36,258 nt of DNA from Robiginitomaculum sp. (GTDB lineage: Bacteria; Pseudomonadota; Alphaproteobacteria; Caulobacterales; Maricaulaceae): contig JAJFFP010000069.1 in the NCBI GenBank assembly GCA_021776595.1, positions 1-36,258 of the forward strand, in the 5' to 3' direction. Position numbers and translations under genes: made by a program. Shown here piece after piece: positions 8,766-17,975 of this stretch (position 1 is its first letter; each line of letters starts with the position of its first letter). Below the pieces are notes generated by a model. It was not told the origin of the DNA and searched no databases. It saw nothing but the letters and a program-made list of their open reading frames with translations.

Positions 8766-10517
8766 TTATTCCTCACGCATTTTATCACGAAGCGCACGAA
8801 ACTCATTGCCCTCATACCAATTGGGCCAATTGCCTTCCCGGCTCATTTCCTCACCGACTTCATAAAGGATGCTGGCGACCTCGGCGATACCGGAAAGGTC
8901 CCAGTCCTTCGTGTATTCATCAGCGGGTTTGTGATAGCGCTCGGCGGTGTATTTGGCGGTAAACGCCTGACCGGCTTCCTTGCCGCCATCAATCAGGTCT
9001 TCGCCGCCTGCGCCATAAATCATCGGCACACCTTTTTTGGCAAGGCTGATATGGTCCGAGCGATAAAAATGCCCGGCCTCCGGGGTCTGGTCCGGGACAA
9101 GGTGTTTGCCGTGATGGGCGGCTTTGTCTTTCAGAATGTCTTCAAGCTCGGAAGCGCCAAAGCCAACCACTTCCAGATCTCTGGTCCGGCCCATTGGCAT
9201 CAGTGCATCGATATTAATACCGCCAACAATATTTTTCAGTGGCACAAATGGAGCTTCGGCAAAATAGGCAGAACCAAGCAGGCCAGATTCCTCGGCCGTG
9301 ACGGCAAGAAAAAGGATAGAACGGTCCGGCGGTGTTTCCTGATGCACAAAGGCATCGGCAATGCCCAAAATGGCGGCAACCCCGGTGGCATTGTCTACGG
9401 CACCGTTATAAATGCCGTCTTCACCTGCCGGCATGTCCTTTTTACCCAAATGGTCCCAATGGGCCATATAAAGCACATATTCATCGGGTTTTTTGGCACC
9501 CGGCAATACCCCGGCGACATTCCGCGAAACCAGATGCTTGATTTTGGTCTTTACAGTGCCAGAGGCCTTCAAGCCTTCCATTGGCACCGGCTTGAAACCT
9601 TTTTTGGCGGCGCTTTCTTTCATAGCCTCATAATCGCTGCCGGCAGCGGCAAAAAGCTCTTTTGCCGCTTTGTGGGAAATCCAGCCTTCCAGCTTGGTGC
9701 GGTTTTTCCCGCCATCGGGGCGCTCCAGATCATATTGCGCACCTGACCAGGAGCCAGATACCACTTCCCAGGGGTAACTGGCCGGTGCAGTTTCATGCAC
9801 GATTATGGCCGCCGCAGCGCCCTGGCGGCCTGCTTCTTCAAATTTATAGGTCCAGCGCCCGTAATAGGTCATGGCCTTGCCGTTAAACAAATCCGGGTCC
9901 TGAGTGGCAAAGCCTGGATCATTGACCAGCATCACCACGGTTTTACCCTTTACGTCCACCCCGGCATAATCATCCCAACCATACTCCGGTGCCACGACGC
10001 CATAGCCGACAAAAACCACATCGGTATCATCAAAGCCAAGGTTTTCATCTATGCGCTTGGTCCAGAAAATTTCATCGCTGCCAAAAGGAATGTTCAGCGC
10101 TTTGCCATTGGCGGTAAAGCCAAAATGGGAGGTTGCTTCATCCAGCGTCGATTCCACCAGGGGCACTTTTTCAAAATAAGAACCATCAACCGCGCCTTTG
10201 AGGCCAATACGCGCCATTTCATCGGCTACCCATTGGCTGGCAGCAATACCACCGGGGGTGGTGGGCGCGCGGCCTTCAAATGTATCATCTGCCAGCCTGG
10301 CGATACGTTGGCCAAGTGCCTCTTCTGAAACGGCTATGGTGGGACTGGCCTCGGCAATAATGTCAGTGGCTTTTTCGCCGGTGGGAAGAGGGGACGGGTC
10401 TGGTGCTTCAGTTTTTGGTGCTTGGTCTTGTGCCGGGCCGCTTTGCGGCGCACAGGCGGTGATGGCCAGCACACTGGCACCGGTCAACAGGACTTTGACA
10501 ATCTGTGTTGCTTTCAT
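8766..10517 (-). CDS. M28-family zinc aminopeptidase, lipoprotein with PA domain
   Basis: This is a secreted metallopeptidase that removes N-terminal residues from peptides. The 583-residue precursor has a lipoprotein signal with lipobox ITAC (Cys22), so it is probably anchored to the outer or inner membrane facing the periplasm. A PA (protease-associated) insert spans about residues 160-270. The M28 zinc ligands are His353 (AHWDHLG), Asp375 (DNATG), Glu410 after catalytic Glu409 (TAEESG), Asp437 (NIDAL) and His489 (SDHIS). The ATG at 10517 is preceded by GGAGGGGA; the longer frame upstream has no such site. It is divergent from a second M28 peptidase gene. Confidence 0.93.
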   Translation of the reverse strand: MKATQIVKVLLTGASVLAITACAPQSGPAQDQAPKTEAPDPSPLPTGEKATDIIAEASPTIAVSEEALGQRIARLADDTFEGRAPTTPGGIAASQWVADEMARIGLKGAVDGSYFEKVPLVESTLDEATSHFGFTANGKALNIPFGSDEIFWTKRIDENLGFDDTDVVFVGYGVVAPEYGWDDYAGVDVKGKTVVMLVNDPGFATQDPDLFNGKAMTYYGRWTYKFEEAGRQGAAAAIIVHETAPASYPWEVVSGSWSGAQYDLERPDGGKNRTKLEGWISHKAAKELFAAAGSDYEAMKESAAKKGFKPVPMEGLKASGTVKTKIKHLVSRNVAGVLPGAKKPDEYVLYMAHWDHLGKKDMPAGEDGIYNGAVDNATGVAAILGIADAFVHQETPPDRSILFLAVTAEESGLLGSAYFAEAPFVPLKNIVGGINIDALMPMGRTRDLEVVGFGASELEDILKDKAAHHGKHLVPDQTPEAGHFYRSDHISLAKKGVPMIYGAGGEDLIDGGKEAGQAFTAKYTAERYHKPADEYTKDWDLSGIAEVASILYEVGEEMSREGNWPNWYEGNEFRALRDKMREE

Positions 10518-10666
10518 GATCTTCCCCTCCAGAACAGATGCGTCATACACGGCGCATCTTTTTTATAGGGCCTTTTTGACCCTCATGTGCAGTTTGGTCA
10601 AGCAGGGCTGGTGTAAACGGGCAACCCGGCATAGGCTGGTAAAAAGCGGACAAGGGAGACTCCATC

Positions 10667-12067
10667 ATGAAAACATTCAACACTTTATTACTGGCAGGCG
10701 CATTGAGCCTTGGGTTAGCCAATACTGGTCTGGCGCAAGAAAGTGCTCAAACCGCCAAAATGCTGATTGAGAAAGCGCAAACCAGCACCATTGGCTGGGA
10801 TTTACTGGAAAGCCTGACGACCGAAATCGGGCCAAGGCTTGGCGGCTCAGAAGCAGAGGCCAGGGCGCGTGACTGGGCCGTCAACAAGTTGACCATGCTC
10901 GGTTTCTCCAATGTTCATATTGAGCCTTTTGAGATGGATGGCTGGCAACGGGGCAGCATTGCCTTGCATGTGGGTAATCCTTATCCGCAACGTCTGGTGG
11001 CAACGGCCCTTGGTGGCTCTATTGGCACACCGGTTGGCGGCATTACCGCGCCGGTCGTGCGTTTTGAGACGGTGCAGGATTTAATCGATGCACCGGTTGG
11101 TTCGTTAAAAGGCAAGATTGCCTATGTGGCCGATAAAATGACTCGCACCCAACGTGGCAGTGGCTATGGTGTGGCCGTGCAAAAACGTGGCGCGGGGGCA
11201 GCGCTGGCCAGCGAACGGGGCGCTCTGGCGATCATTATTCGCTCTGCCGGTACCGATTATCAGCGCCAGCCCCATACCGGTGGTGTGCGGTATAAAGAAG
11301 GAATTCCGGCCATTCCGGCGGCGGCCCTTTCCAATAATGATGCGGACCAGCTGGATCGTTTGCTCAGGCTAAAAGCGGATATTCCGCTTACCTTGTCCAT
11401 GAGTTCCAAACGGTTGGGCAGGGTTAAGTCCGGCAATGTTATTGGCGAAATCATCGGCAGTGAATATCCTGACGAAGTTGTGCTTTTGGGGGCGCATCTG
11501 GATAGCTGGGATGAAGGCACCGGGGCCATTGATGATGGCACTGGCGTTTCTATTGTAACGGCGGCGGCCACCTTGGTTGGAAAATATGCCAAGCCAAAGC
11601 GCACCATTCGTGTGGTATTGTTTGGATCTGAAGAGCCGGGCCTGATTGGCGCGCGGGCTTATGTGAAAGATCACAAAGCCGATATGGATAAAATTATCAT
11701 GGTTTCTGAATCTGATTTTGGATCTGGCCGTGTCTGGCGCATGGATACCGGTATTGCCAAGGCCGATGAGGCCAAGGCCGATGCTATATTGCGCGTCTTG
11801 CGCCCGCTTGGGGTTTTGCCGGGCGAGCGCACAGCCTCTGGTGGGTCCGATGTTTCGGCACTTTCCGGGGCCGGGGCGCCAGCAATATCCATGGTGCAAA
11901 ACGGCTGGGATTATTTTGACCTTCATCACACCCCCAACGATACGCTGGACAAGGTTGATCCGGATGATCTGGCGCAAAATATTGCCGTTTATGCCGCCTT
12001 TGCCTTAATGGTGGCCAATACCGAGGGCGGCTTTCATGCCCCGGAAAAACCCGCCGCAGAAGATTAA
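10667..12067 (+). CDS. M28-family metallopeptidase (carboxypeptidase Q-like)
   Basis: This 466-residue exported peptidase has a Sec signal peptide ending near GLAQE (residues 1-23), a PA-like insert (about 120-240) and an M28 catalytic domain. Metal-site motifs are LGAHLDSW (His277), AIDDGTG (Asp289/290), FGSEEPG (Glu322/323), SESDFG and LHHTPNDT (His420/421). The overall layout resembles bacterial homologues of plasma glutamate carboxypeptidase (carboxypeptidase Q). AAGGGAG precedes the ATG. The enoyl-CoA hydratase gene follows after 11 bp, so the two are probably co-transcribed, linking peptide hydrolysis to catabolism of the released amino acids. Confidence 0.93.
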   Translation: MKTFNTLLLAGALSLGLANTGLAQESAQTAKMLIEKAQTSTIGWDLLESLTTEIGPRLGGSEAEARARDWAVNKLTMLGFSNVHIEPFEMDGWQRGSIALHVGNPYPQRLVATALGGSIGTPVGGITAPVVRFETVQDLIDAPVGSLKGKIAYVADKMTRTQRGSGYGVAVQKRGAGAALASERGALAIIIRSAGTDYQRQPHTGGVRYKEGIPAIPAAALSNNDADQLDRLLRLKADIPLTLSMSSKRLGRVKSGNVIGEIIGSEYPDEVVLLGAHLDSWDEGTGAIDDGTGVSIVTAAATLVGKYAKPKRTIRVVLFGSEEPGLIGARAYVKDHKADMDKIIMVSESDFGSGRVWRMDTGIAKADEAKADAILRVLRPLGVLPGERTASGGSDVSALSGAGAPAISMVQNGWDYFDLHHTPNDTLDKVDPDDLAQNIAVYAAFALMVANTEGGFHAPEKPAAED

Positions 12068-12078
12068 GAGAGCACAAA

Positions 12079-12870
12079 ATGTCAGACCAAAACGAGGTAA
12101 TTCTGGATGCCAGTCCTGGCGGATTGGCAACCGTTCTGATTAACCGGCCGGAAAAACATAACGCCTTTAATGCGGAAGTTGTGGATTGGCTTGCCGATGC
12201 CTTTGAAACCGTGCGCACTTCTACCTGCCGGGCGATGATATTGCGTGGTGCGGGCAAGAGCTTTTCTGCGGGCGGTGATCTGGAGTGGATGCGCGCCGCC
12301 GCGCATTACACCCAAAGCGAGAACGAGGCCGATGCACTGGCGCTTGCGCATATGCTCAAAAAGCTGGCAGAACTGCCCATGCTGACCATTGCCAGTGTGC
12401 AGGGGGCCTGTATGGGTGGTGGTTGTGGTCTGGTGGCGGCCTGTGATGTGGCTGTTGCGCGCAATGATGCCAATTTTCGCTTCTCAGAGGTGCGTTTGGG
12501 CCTCACCCCGGCAACTATTTCTCCATACGTAATCCGGGCCATTGGTCCGCGCTGGGCGAATGCACTTTTCACTACGGGTGAGCGCTTTAATGGCACCTAT
12601 GCAGAAAAGATGAGTCTGGTGCATTATACTGTTAATGATGAAAACGGTATGGAAGAGATGCTGGAATACCTCGTTAAGCTGGCCTTCCAAACGGCACCGG
12701 AAGCGGTTGGTGAGGTCAAAAAACTTGTGGCTGATGTGACCGGGCGGCCCATTACCGATGATCTGGTGCATATGACGGCAAAACGCATTGCCACGCGCCG
12801 CGCATCGGATGAAGGCAAAGAGGGTCTGGCGGCCTTTTTGGAAAAACGAAAACCAAACTGGGCCGAGTAA
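12079..12870 (+). CDS. Enoyl-CoA hydratase/isomerase family protein
   Basis: The 263-residue crotonase-fold enzyme acts on an acyl-CoA thioester in the cytoplasm. The oxyanion-hole segments are SAGGDLEWM (63-71) and GACMGGGCGL (109-118), and the acidic catalytic position is Glu137 in FSEVRLGLTPATISPYV. The SAG-DL-WM and SEVRLGL-PATISPYV patterns are those of methylglutaconyl-CoA hydratases of leucine or isoprenoid degradation, so that substrate is the best guess. No other leucine-degradation genes (acyl-CoA dehydrogenase, carboxylase, lyase) are in the window, so the exact reaction stays open. It follows the M28 peptidase by 11 bp. Confidence 0.9.
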   Translation: MSDQNEVILDASPGGLATVLINRPEKHNAFNAEVVDWLADAFETVRTSTCRAMILRGAGKSFSAGGDLEWMRAAAHYTQSENEADALALAHMLKKLAELPMLTIASVQGACMGGGCGLVAACDVAVARNDANFRFSEVRLGLTPATISPYVIRAIGPRWANALFTTGERFNGTYAEKMSLVHYTVNDENGMEEMLEYLVKLAFQTAPEAVGEVKKLVADVTGRPITDDLVHMTAKRIATRRASDEGKEGLAAFLEKRKPNWAE

Positions 12871-12923
12871 GCATAAGGGTGAATAACGCGCGGCAATAAC
12901 CCGTGCACAAGGAAGGAACGTCA

Positions 12924-15413
12924 ATGCGCTTTTTTGCATTTTTGATTATGTTTGTCTGCTTGAGCGTATTGGCACAGGCAAAAACCGACCAAGGCCCATC
13001 TTTTGATGAGCGACTTGCCGCGCTGGACCATAAAGAAGGTCTGATGGAGTTGTATCAGGACAAAAAGGCGGCAAAGGCTTATTTCGTGCTGCCGGCACCG
13101 GATCCCAAAAGCAGAGAGTTTGGGCGCTATATTTATACGAACGCGCTGACGGCGGGACTGGGGTCCAATCCGGTGGGGCTGGATCGTGGATCAGGCAGCG
13201 GCACCTCTCTGATCGCTTTGCGATTAATGGGCAATAAGTTGATTATTGAGGCGCAAAATACCGATTACCGCGCCACCTCAAACAATGCTGCCGAGCAACA
13301 ATCCGTGCGCGATTCTTTTGCGCGTTCCATATTGTGGAGCGGACCGGTAACCGCCACATCAGATGATGGCCGGGTGCTGGTGGACATCACCAGCTTTTTG
13401 GTGCGTGATGCCAGCCTGATTGCGGATCGTCTGGAAGCGCGCGGGCAGGGCAAATTCAGGCTGGATTTAACGCGCTCCACTTTGGATACAAATGCCTCTT
13501 TGGCCTTTCCTGAAAATCTGGAGTTTGAGGCCTATCTCACTTTTGCTTCCCATAAACCGGGGCCGGAAGTGCGCGCCACTACGGCGGTGCCGCAAAGTGT
13601 TACCCTGATCCAGCATCATTCGTTCATCAAACTGCCCGATGACGGGTTTCGCACAAGAAATGCCGATCCGCGCGCGGCCAGTATTTACATTGAATATGCA
13701 GATTACAGCGCGCCTTTAACGGCCTCCATGACCAGGCGTTTGGCCCGGCGTTTCCGGCTGGAAAAAACCAATCCGGAACTGGCTCTCTCGCCGGTGAAAA
13801 AGCCGATCATCTATTATGTTGATAATGGGGCGCCGGAACCGGTTCGCAGTGCCTTGATTGAGGGGATTAGCTGGTGGGCGCAAGCCTTTGAAGCGGCTGG
13901 CTTTAAGGATGCCTTTCGCGTTGAGGTTTTGCCCGAAGGGGTGCATCCATTGGATGCGCGCTATAACATTGTGCAATGGGCGCACAGGCAAACCCGTGGC
14001 TGGTCTTATGGCGGTGGTATTGCTGATCCGCGCACTGGTGAAATGATCAAGGCCATGGTGACGCTGGGCTCCTTGCGGGTGCGTCAGGACCGTTTAATCT
14101 TTGAGGGCCTGCTGGGCGCGCAAAAAACCGGTAGTGGTGATAAGGATGACCCGGTAGAGCTGGCGCTTGCCCGTATTCGCCAGCTTGGCGCCCATGAAGT
14201 TGGCCACACGCTGGGTTTTCAGCACAATATGGCGGCCAGCACGGTGATGGACCGGGCCTCGGTGATGGATTATCCGGCCCCTGAAATTAATGCCAATGAT
14301 GATGGTTCGCTGGATGCCTCCCATGCTTATGGGATTGGCATTGGGGCATGGGATAAATTCACCGTCAAATACCTTTATTCGGAAGTGCCTGCCGGGCAGG
14401 ATGAAAAGACGTATCTGGATGGGGTTATCAAGGAAGCCTATGGCAGTGACCTTCGTTATGTGGCCGATCAACATTCGCGCCCGGCCGGTTCTGGCCACCC
14501 TTACGGTAATTTGTGGGATACTGGTGCGGACCCGGTGCAATCCTTGCACAATGTCATGAAAGTGCGGGCTATTGGCCTGAAAAACTTTGGTCTGCGCAAT
14601 TTGCAAACCGGTGAGGCTTTAAGCGATCTTCAGGCGGCTTTGGTGCCGCTCTATCTTTACCATCGTTATCAGGTGGAAGCGGCGACCAAGCCCATAGGCG
14701 GTTTTGATTTTAATTATAGCGTCAAAGGGGATGGCTTTGCCGACATGAAAATGCTGGACCCGGCCTATCAGCGCGCCGCCCTGCAAGAAGTATTGGCTAC
14801 ACTGACACCCAAAGCACTGGATTTGCCGGATGACTTGCTCAATATTCTCAAACCGCGTGTAGAGGGGCAAAGCTATACCCGCGAAATGTTCAAATCTGAC
14901 GCGCATCCGGCCTTTGATACTCTGGGGGCGGCGCAAGTGGCGGCCAGGATTACATTATCGCATTTATTGCATCCGGCACGGGCAGGGCGTCTGGTGGAAT
15001 TTAACCGCCGTGATCCGGCCAATCCATCATTGGAAGAGGTGCTGAAAACCACTACGGACTATGTTTTTGAGGCCCCGCGTAATGAAACGGCGCGCTTGCT
15101 TGCCTTGCGCCATGGGGTGCAAAGCCAGTTGGTGGACAGTCTGATATCATTGGCCGGAAGCGCCCGCTCAAGCGATACGGTTAAAGCCATAACCGATTTG
15201 CATCTGGCGGGTCTTGAAAACCGGTTGCGGCGCACCAAACGTCCGGCAGACAAGGCCGTTCATGCCATGCTGGCTAAAAGAATTGAGCGCTATCTGGGAC
15301 GCCCAGGCGATCCATCACAGGCCAAGCCCGCTGTGCTGGATACCCCGCCTGGTTCACCCATTGGTGCGGGCAGTAATGGCTGGGAGGATTTATGCTGGCT
15401 CTGCCTGCCGTGA
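12924..15413 (+). CDS. Zinc-dependent metalloprotease (DUF5117/DUF4953 type)
   Basis: The 829-residue protein carries a signal peptide (MRFFAFLIMFVCLSVLAQA) and a metzincin-like zinc motif HEVGHTLGFQHN with His424, Glu425, His428 and His434, followed by a possible Met-turn at SVMDYPAPEI. Length and layout fit the large exported metalloproteases annotated with DUF5117 and DUF4953 regions on either side of the zinc site. The ATG at 12924 has AAGGAAGG upstream; a GTG at 12903 would only add residues before the signal. It lies downstream of the peptidase/hydratase pair and may share its transcription. It probably degrades extracytoplasmic proteins. Confidence 0.9.
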   Translation: MRFFAFLIMFVCLSVLAQAKTDQGPSFDERLAALDHKEGLMELYQDKKAAKAYFVLPAPDPKSREFGRYIYTNALTAGLGSNPVGLDRGSGSGTSLIALRLMGNKLIIEAQNTDYRATSNNAAEQQSVRDSFARSILWSGPVTATSDDGRVLVDITSFLVRDASLIADRLEARGQGKFRLDLTRSTLDTNASLAFPENLEFEAYLTFASHKPGPEVRATTAVPQSVTLIQHHSFIKLPDDGFRTRNADPRAASIYIEYADYSAPLTASMTRRLARRFRLEKTNPELALSPVKKPIIYYVDNGAPEPVRSALIEGISWWAQAFEAAGFKDAFRVEVLPEGVHPLDARYNIVQWAHRQTRGWSYGGGIADPRTGEMIKAMVTLGSLRVRQDRLIFEGLLGAQKTGSGDKDDPVELALARIRQLGAHEVGHTLGFQHNMAASTVMDRASVMDYPAPEINANDDGSLDASHAYGIGIGAWDKFTVKYLYSEVPAGQDEKTYLDGVIKEAYGSDLRYVADQHSRPAGSGHPYGNLWDTGADPVQSLHNVMKVRAIGLKNFGLRNLQTGEALSDLQAALVPLYLYHRYQVEAATKPIGGFDFNYSVKGDGFADMKMLDPAYQRAALQEVLATLTPKALDLPDDLLNILKPRVEGQSYTREMFKSDAHPAFDTLGAAQVAARITLSHLLHPARAGRLVEFNRRDPANPSLEEVLKTTTDYVFEAPRNETARLLALRHGVQSQLVDSLISLAGSARSSDTVKAITDLHLAGLENRLRRTKRPADKAVHAMLAKRIERYLGRPGDPSQAKPAVLDTPPGSPIGAGSNGWEDLCWLCLP

Positions 15414-15426
15414 TCAACGATAATGA

Positions 15427-16839
15427 TCAGGGGGTTGCCGCCAGCACATCGGCGGCAAAGCGGGCAATAGCAAAGCGGGCGCCGCCGTTATCGTCAAAGC
15501 CACGACGGATAATCAGCAGGTTACGCTTTGGGATGATGAGCAAATACTGCCCGCGATTGCCCATGGCCGCATAGCTGCCTTCTGGCAGGCCATGGCGCGC
15601 ACCAAAAAGCCAGAATTGCGCCCCATAACCGGGCAGGGAATCACCATTGCTCCGTTGCAATGGTGGCTGGCTGGGTGCTGGATTGGCGACATAGTGCGCC
15701 CAGTTTTCGGGCAGCAATTGTTGACCGTCCCATTGTCCATCAGCCAGATATAAAAGCCCAAGCCGTCCAAGGTCACGCGCCGTGGTCCAGACCTGGCTCG
15801 ACATCACAAAATCACCATTCCAGTCGGTTTCCGGCGTGGTGTGGGTCATGCCTAGCGGCCAGAGCAACCGTTTGAACGGATAGGTAAGAAAGTCGGCATC
15901 ATTATTGATGGCGGTGCGCAAGGTGCGCATGGCCAGCATGGTATCATTATTGGCATATTTCCAGCGTTTGCCGGGTAGGGCTTCCAGGCCTCCGCGCCCC
16001 GCATTATCGACCACACGCCCGCCACCAAAATAGATGGCATCAGTGCGGTTGCCCCGCCGGTTTGAATCCAGCCCGCTGGCCATGTGCAGCAGGTTTTGCA
16101 AAGTGATGGTGCCGCGAGGGTCACCGGGATAGCGCCATTCCGGCAGGTGGGTGGGCGCGTTAACTGCCAGAATGTTATCCTGCACAGCGGCCCCGATGAT
16201 GCTGACGGCAATGCTTTTGGCCACCGACCAGGTTCGTTGGGGCGTGTGCATATCAAAACCGTCACGGTAAAGCTCAGCCAGAATAACGCCATCTTTGATA
16301 ACCAGCACAGCGGTGGTTTCAGTGCCCTTGCCATAACTGGCGCGATCAAAGGCGGTCATTACCGTATCTTTGAGAGCTTTACCTGCCGGGGTGTTGGCAA
16401 GCACTGGAGTGGTCAACTTATCGCCCTGGGGCCAGTTCCTGTTTTTGTAATTTGGCGGTGTGTTCAGGTTTGGGCGGGGTAGCAAAACGGCCCCGCTTTC
16501 ATCCGCGCCCACGGGTAATTGTGTGCACCCCAATTGCGCCCGCCAGGCGGATATGCGCGGCGGCATGTCATCAGCAAAGCGGACGCGAACCAGATGCTTT
16601 TTTTCATCAATCTCCGGTGCGGGCAATCTGGCAAAGGCGGCGCGGAAGTCCGGGTAAATGCGATGTAATTCATCGCCTTTGATTTGTGCCAGATCGCGCC
16701 CTGCATTAAAATGTGCCGCGCAGGTAAAAGCCGCTGCATAACCTGCTGCCTGTATATCCATGGTGCGACGGGTCTCTTCACTGTGGGCCGCACCAAACCC
16801 AAAAATGCCAACAAACAGTATGATTGCAAAATAACGCAT
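15427..16839 (-). CDS. Serine hydrolase of the beta-lactamase (class C) family
   Basis: The 470-residue precursor has an N-terminal signal (MRYFAIILFVGIFGFGAAHS) and a penicillin-binding-protein/beta-lactamase fold. The nucleophile motif is SVAK (Ser205, Lys208) and the second motif is YAN (Tyr295-Asn297). The third motif, usually KTG or HTG, appears to be replaced by GNRG near the C-terminus, which argues for an esterase or peptidase rather than a true beta-lactamase. About 150 residues precede the catalytic domain and match nothing I recognise. The ATG at 16839 follows TGGGGGT; the TTG at 16851 is less likely. It is convergent with the metalloprotease gene, only 13 bp away. Confidence 0.88.
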   Translation of the reverse strand: MRYFAIILFVGIFGFGAAHSEETRRTMDIQAAGYAAAFTCAAHFNAGRDLAQIKGDELHRIYPDFRAAFARLPAPEIDEKKHLVRVRFADDMPPRISAWRAQLGCTQLPVGADESGAVLLPRPNLNTPPNYKNRNWPQGDKLTTPVLANTPAGKALKDTVMTAFDRASYGKGTETTAVLVIKDGVILAELYRDGFDMHTPQRTWSVAKSIAVSIIGAAVQDNILAVNAPTHLPEWRYPGDPRGTITLQNLLHMASGLDSNRRGNRTDAIYFGGGRVVDNAGRGGLEALPGKRWKYANNDTMLAMRTLRTAINNDADFLTYPFKRLLWPLGMTHTTPETDWNGDFVMSSQVWTTARDLGRLGLLYLADGQWDGQQLLPENWAHYVANPAPSQPPLQRSNGDSLPGYGAQFWLFGARHGLPEGSYAAMGNRGQYLLIIPKRNLLIIRRGFDDNGGARFAIARFAADVLAATP

Positions 16840-16994
16840 TATTACCCCCAATGTCGTTTACATGCGCAAGCTAGCCGTATTCATGACAAATCAGAAGCAG
16901 TTTTGACTACGTCCACAAAAACGTGAAGTGCTTGCCCTTGGCTTTTGCCTGTGCGAGGCCATATGTGCATGTGACATTTAATCAGGAGGGCCCC

Positions 16995-17708
16995 ATGGCA
17001 GACCAGCAACCGATCGAACTTTATTATTATCCCACCCCAAATGGCTGGAAAGTTTCCATAGCCCTTGAGGAAATGGGCCTTCCCTATGTGATGAAGCCGG
17101 TGATGATCGGGCAGGGCGATCAGTTCAAGCCGGAATTTCTGTCCATCAGTCCCAATAACCGGATGCCGGCGATTATTGACCCGGATGGCCCGGACGGCAA
17201 ACCGATCTCAGTCTTTGAAAGCGGGGCTATTTTGCAATACCTTGGGCGCAAAACCGGTAAATTTTACGGCAAGGATGAACGCCAGAAAGTCGCCGTAGAA
17301 GAATGGCTGATGTGGCAGATGGGAGGGCTTGGCCCGATGGCCGGGCAGGCACACCATTTTCGCCAGTATTGTGATGAGCAAATCGCTTACGCCATTGATC
17401 GCTATACCAATGAGGTCAATCGTCTTTACGGGGTAACGAATAAACGCCTGGAAGGGCGCGATTATCTTGCGGACGACTATTCCATTGCCGATATGGCCTG
17501 TTGGGGCTGGATCGTGCCGTTTGAGCGTCAGGGGCAGAATCTGAATGATTTTCCCAACCTGAAAGCCTGGTTCGAGCGTATGGGTGAGCGCCCTGCCGTG
17601 CAAAAAGGCTTCGAGCTGGGTCGCGAACTACGCGGCGATCTGGCCAGGGATTCTGAGCAAACCCGCAAAGCCAAGGCGGTTTTATTTGGGCAAAAGGCAA
17701 AAAAATAA
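16995..17708 (+). CDS. Glutathione S-transferase, YfcG/nu-class-like
   Basis: The 237-residue protein has an N-terminal thioredoxin-fold domain (ELYYYPTPNGWKVSIALEE) with the PTPNGxK motif of YfcG/YghU-type transferases, where Thr and Asn replace the usual Tyr or Ser. A helical C-terminal domain follows (LADDYSIADMACWGWI). Family members use glutathione as a disulfide-bond reductase or conjugating enzyme in the cytoplasm. AGGAGGG lies 4 nt before the ATG at 16995. The gene stands alone, with possible terminator hairpins downstream. Confidence 0.93.
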   Translation: MADQQPIELYYYPTPNGWKVSIALEEMGLPYVMKPVMIGQGDQFKPEFLSISPNNRMPAIIDPDGPDGKPISVFESGAILQYLGRKTGKFYGKDERQKVAVEEWLMWQMGGLGPMAGQAHHFRQYCDEQIAYAIDRYTNEVNRLYGVTNKRLEGRDYLADDYSIADMACWGWIVPFERQGQNLNDFPNLKAWFERMGERPAVQKGFELGRELRGDLARDSEQTRKAKAVLFGQKAKK

Positions 17709-17807
17709 CCCATGCTTTGCCTTCAGGATCAGGCATAAACTTAGGCACAGGACTCATTAATTTTATTCAATTTTGTTTGACAAGAAAGGGTGATACACCG
17801 GCAAGTG

Positions 17808-17854
17808 TGGCGAAGGGCAGGTTTGGTTCGGGAAAAACCCTCCCAATTTCGCCA
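17808..17854 (+). terminator. Possible terminator hairpin after the GST gene
   Basis: TGGCGAA (17808-17814) pairs with TTCGCCA (17848-17854), with partial inner pairing of GGG and GGTTT to AAACC and CCC. The T-rich tail (TCTCTTC) is weak. Confidence 0.35.
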
Positions 17855-17920
17855 TCTCTTCAAATTCAACAGAAATAAAACTTACACTATGCTCACTGTG
17901 GTAATGTAATTCACTCCAAA

Positions 17921-17952
17921 TGGTCACCCTCTGTGTTAACAGAGGGTGACCA
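17921..17952. terminator. Perfect 13-bp inverted repeat between convergent genes
   Basis: TGGTCACCCTCTG (17921-17933) and its complement (17940-17952) flank the loop TGTTAA. The repeat lies 24 bp past the stop of the Asn/Gly/Asp-repeat protein gene and can act from either strand. The T-tract is poor on both sides, so this is a probable rather than certain terminator. Confidence 0.6.
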
Positions 17953-17975
17953 ATCGATGTTGCGGATAGTAAAGT

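Noticed and set aside
8931-9746. Plus-strand 271-codon frame inside the M28 gene
   Set aside because: It lies wholly antisense to a gene with complete zinc-site motifs and has no domain of its own.
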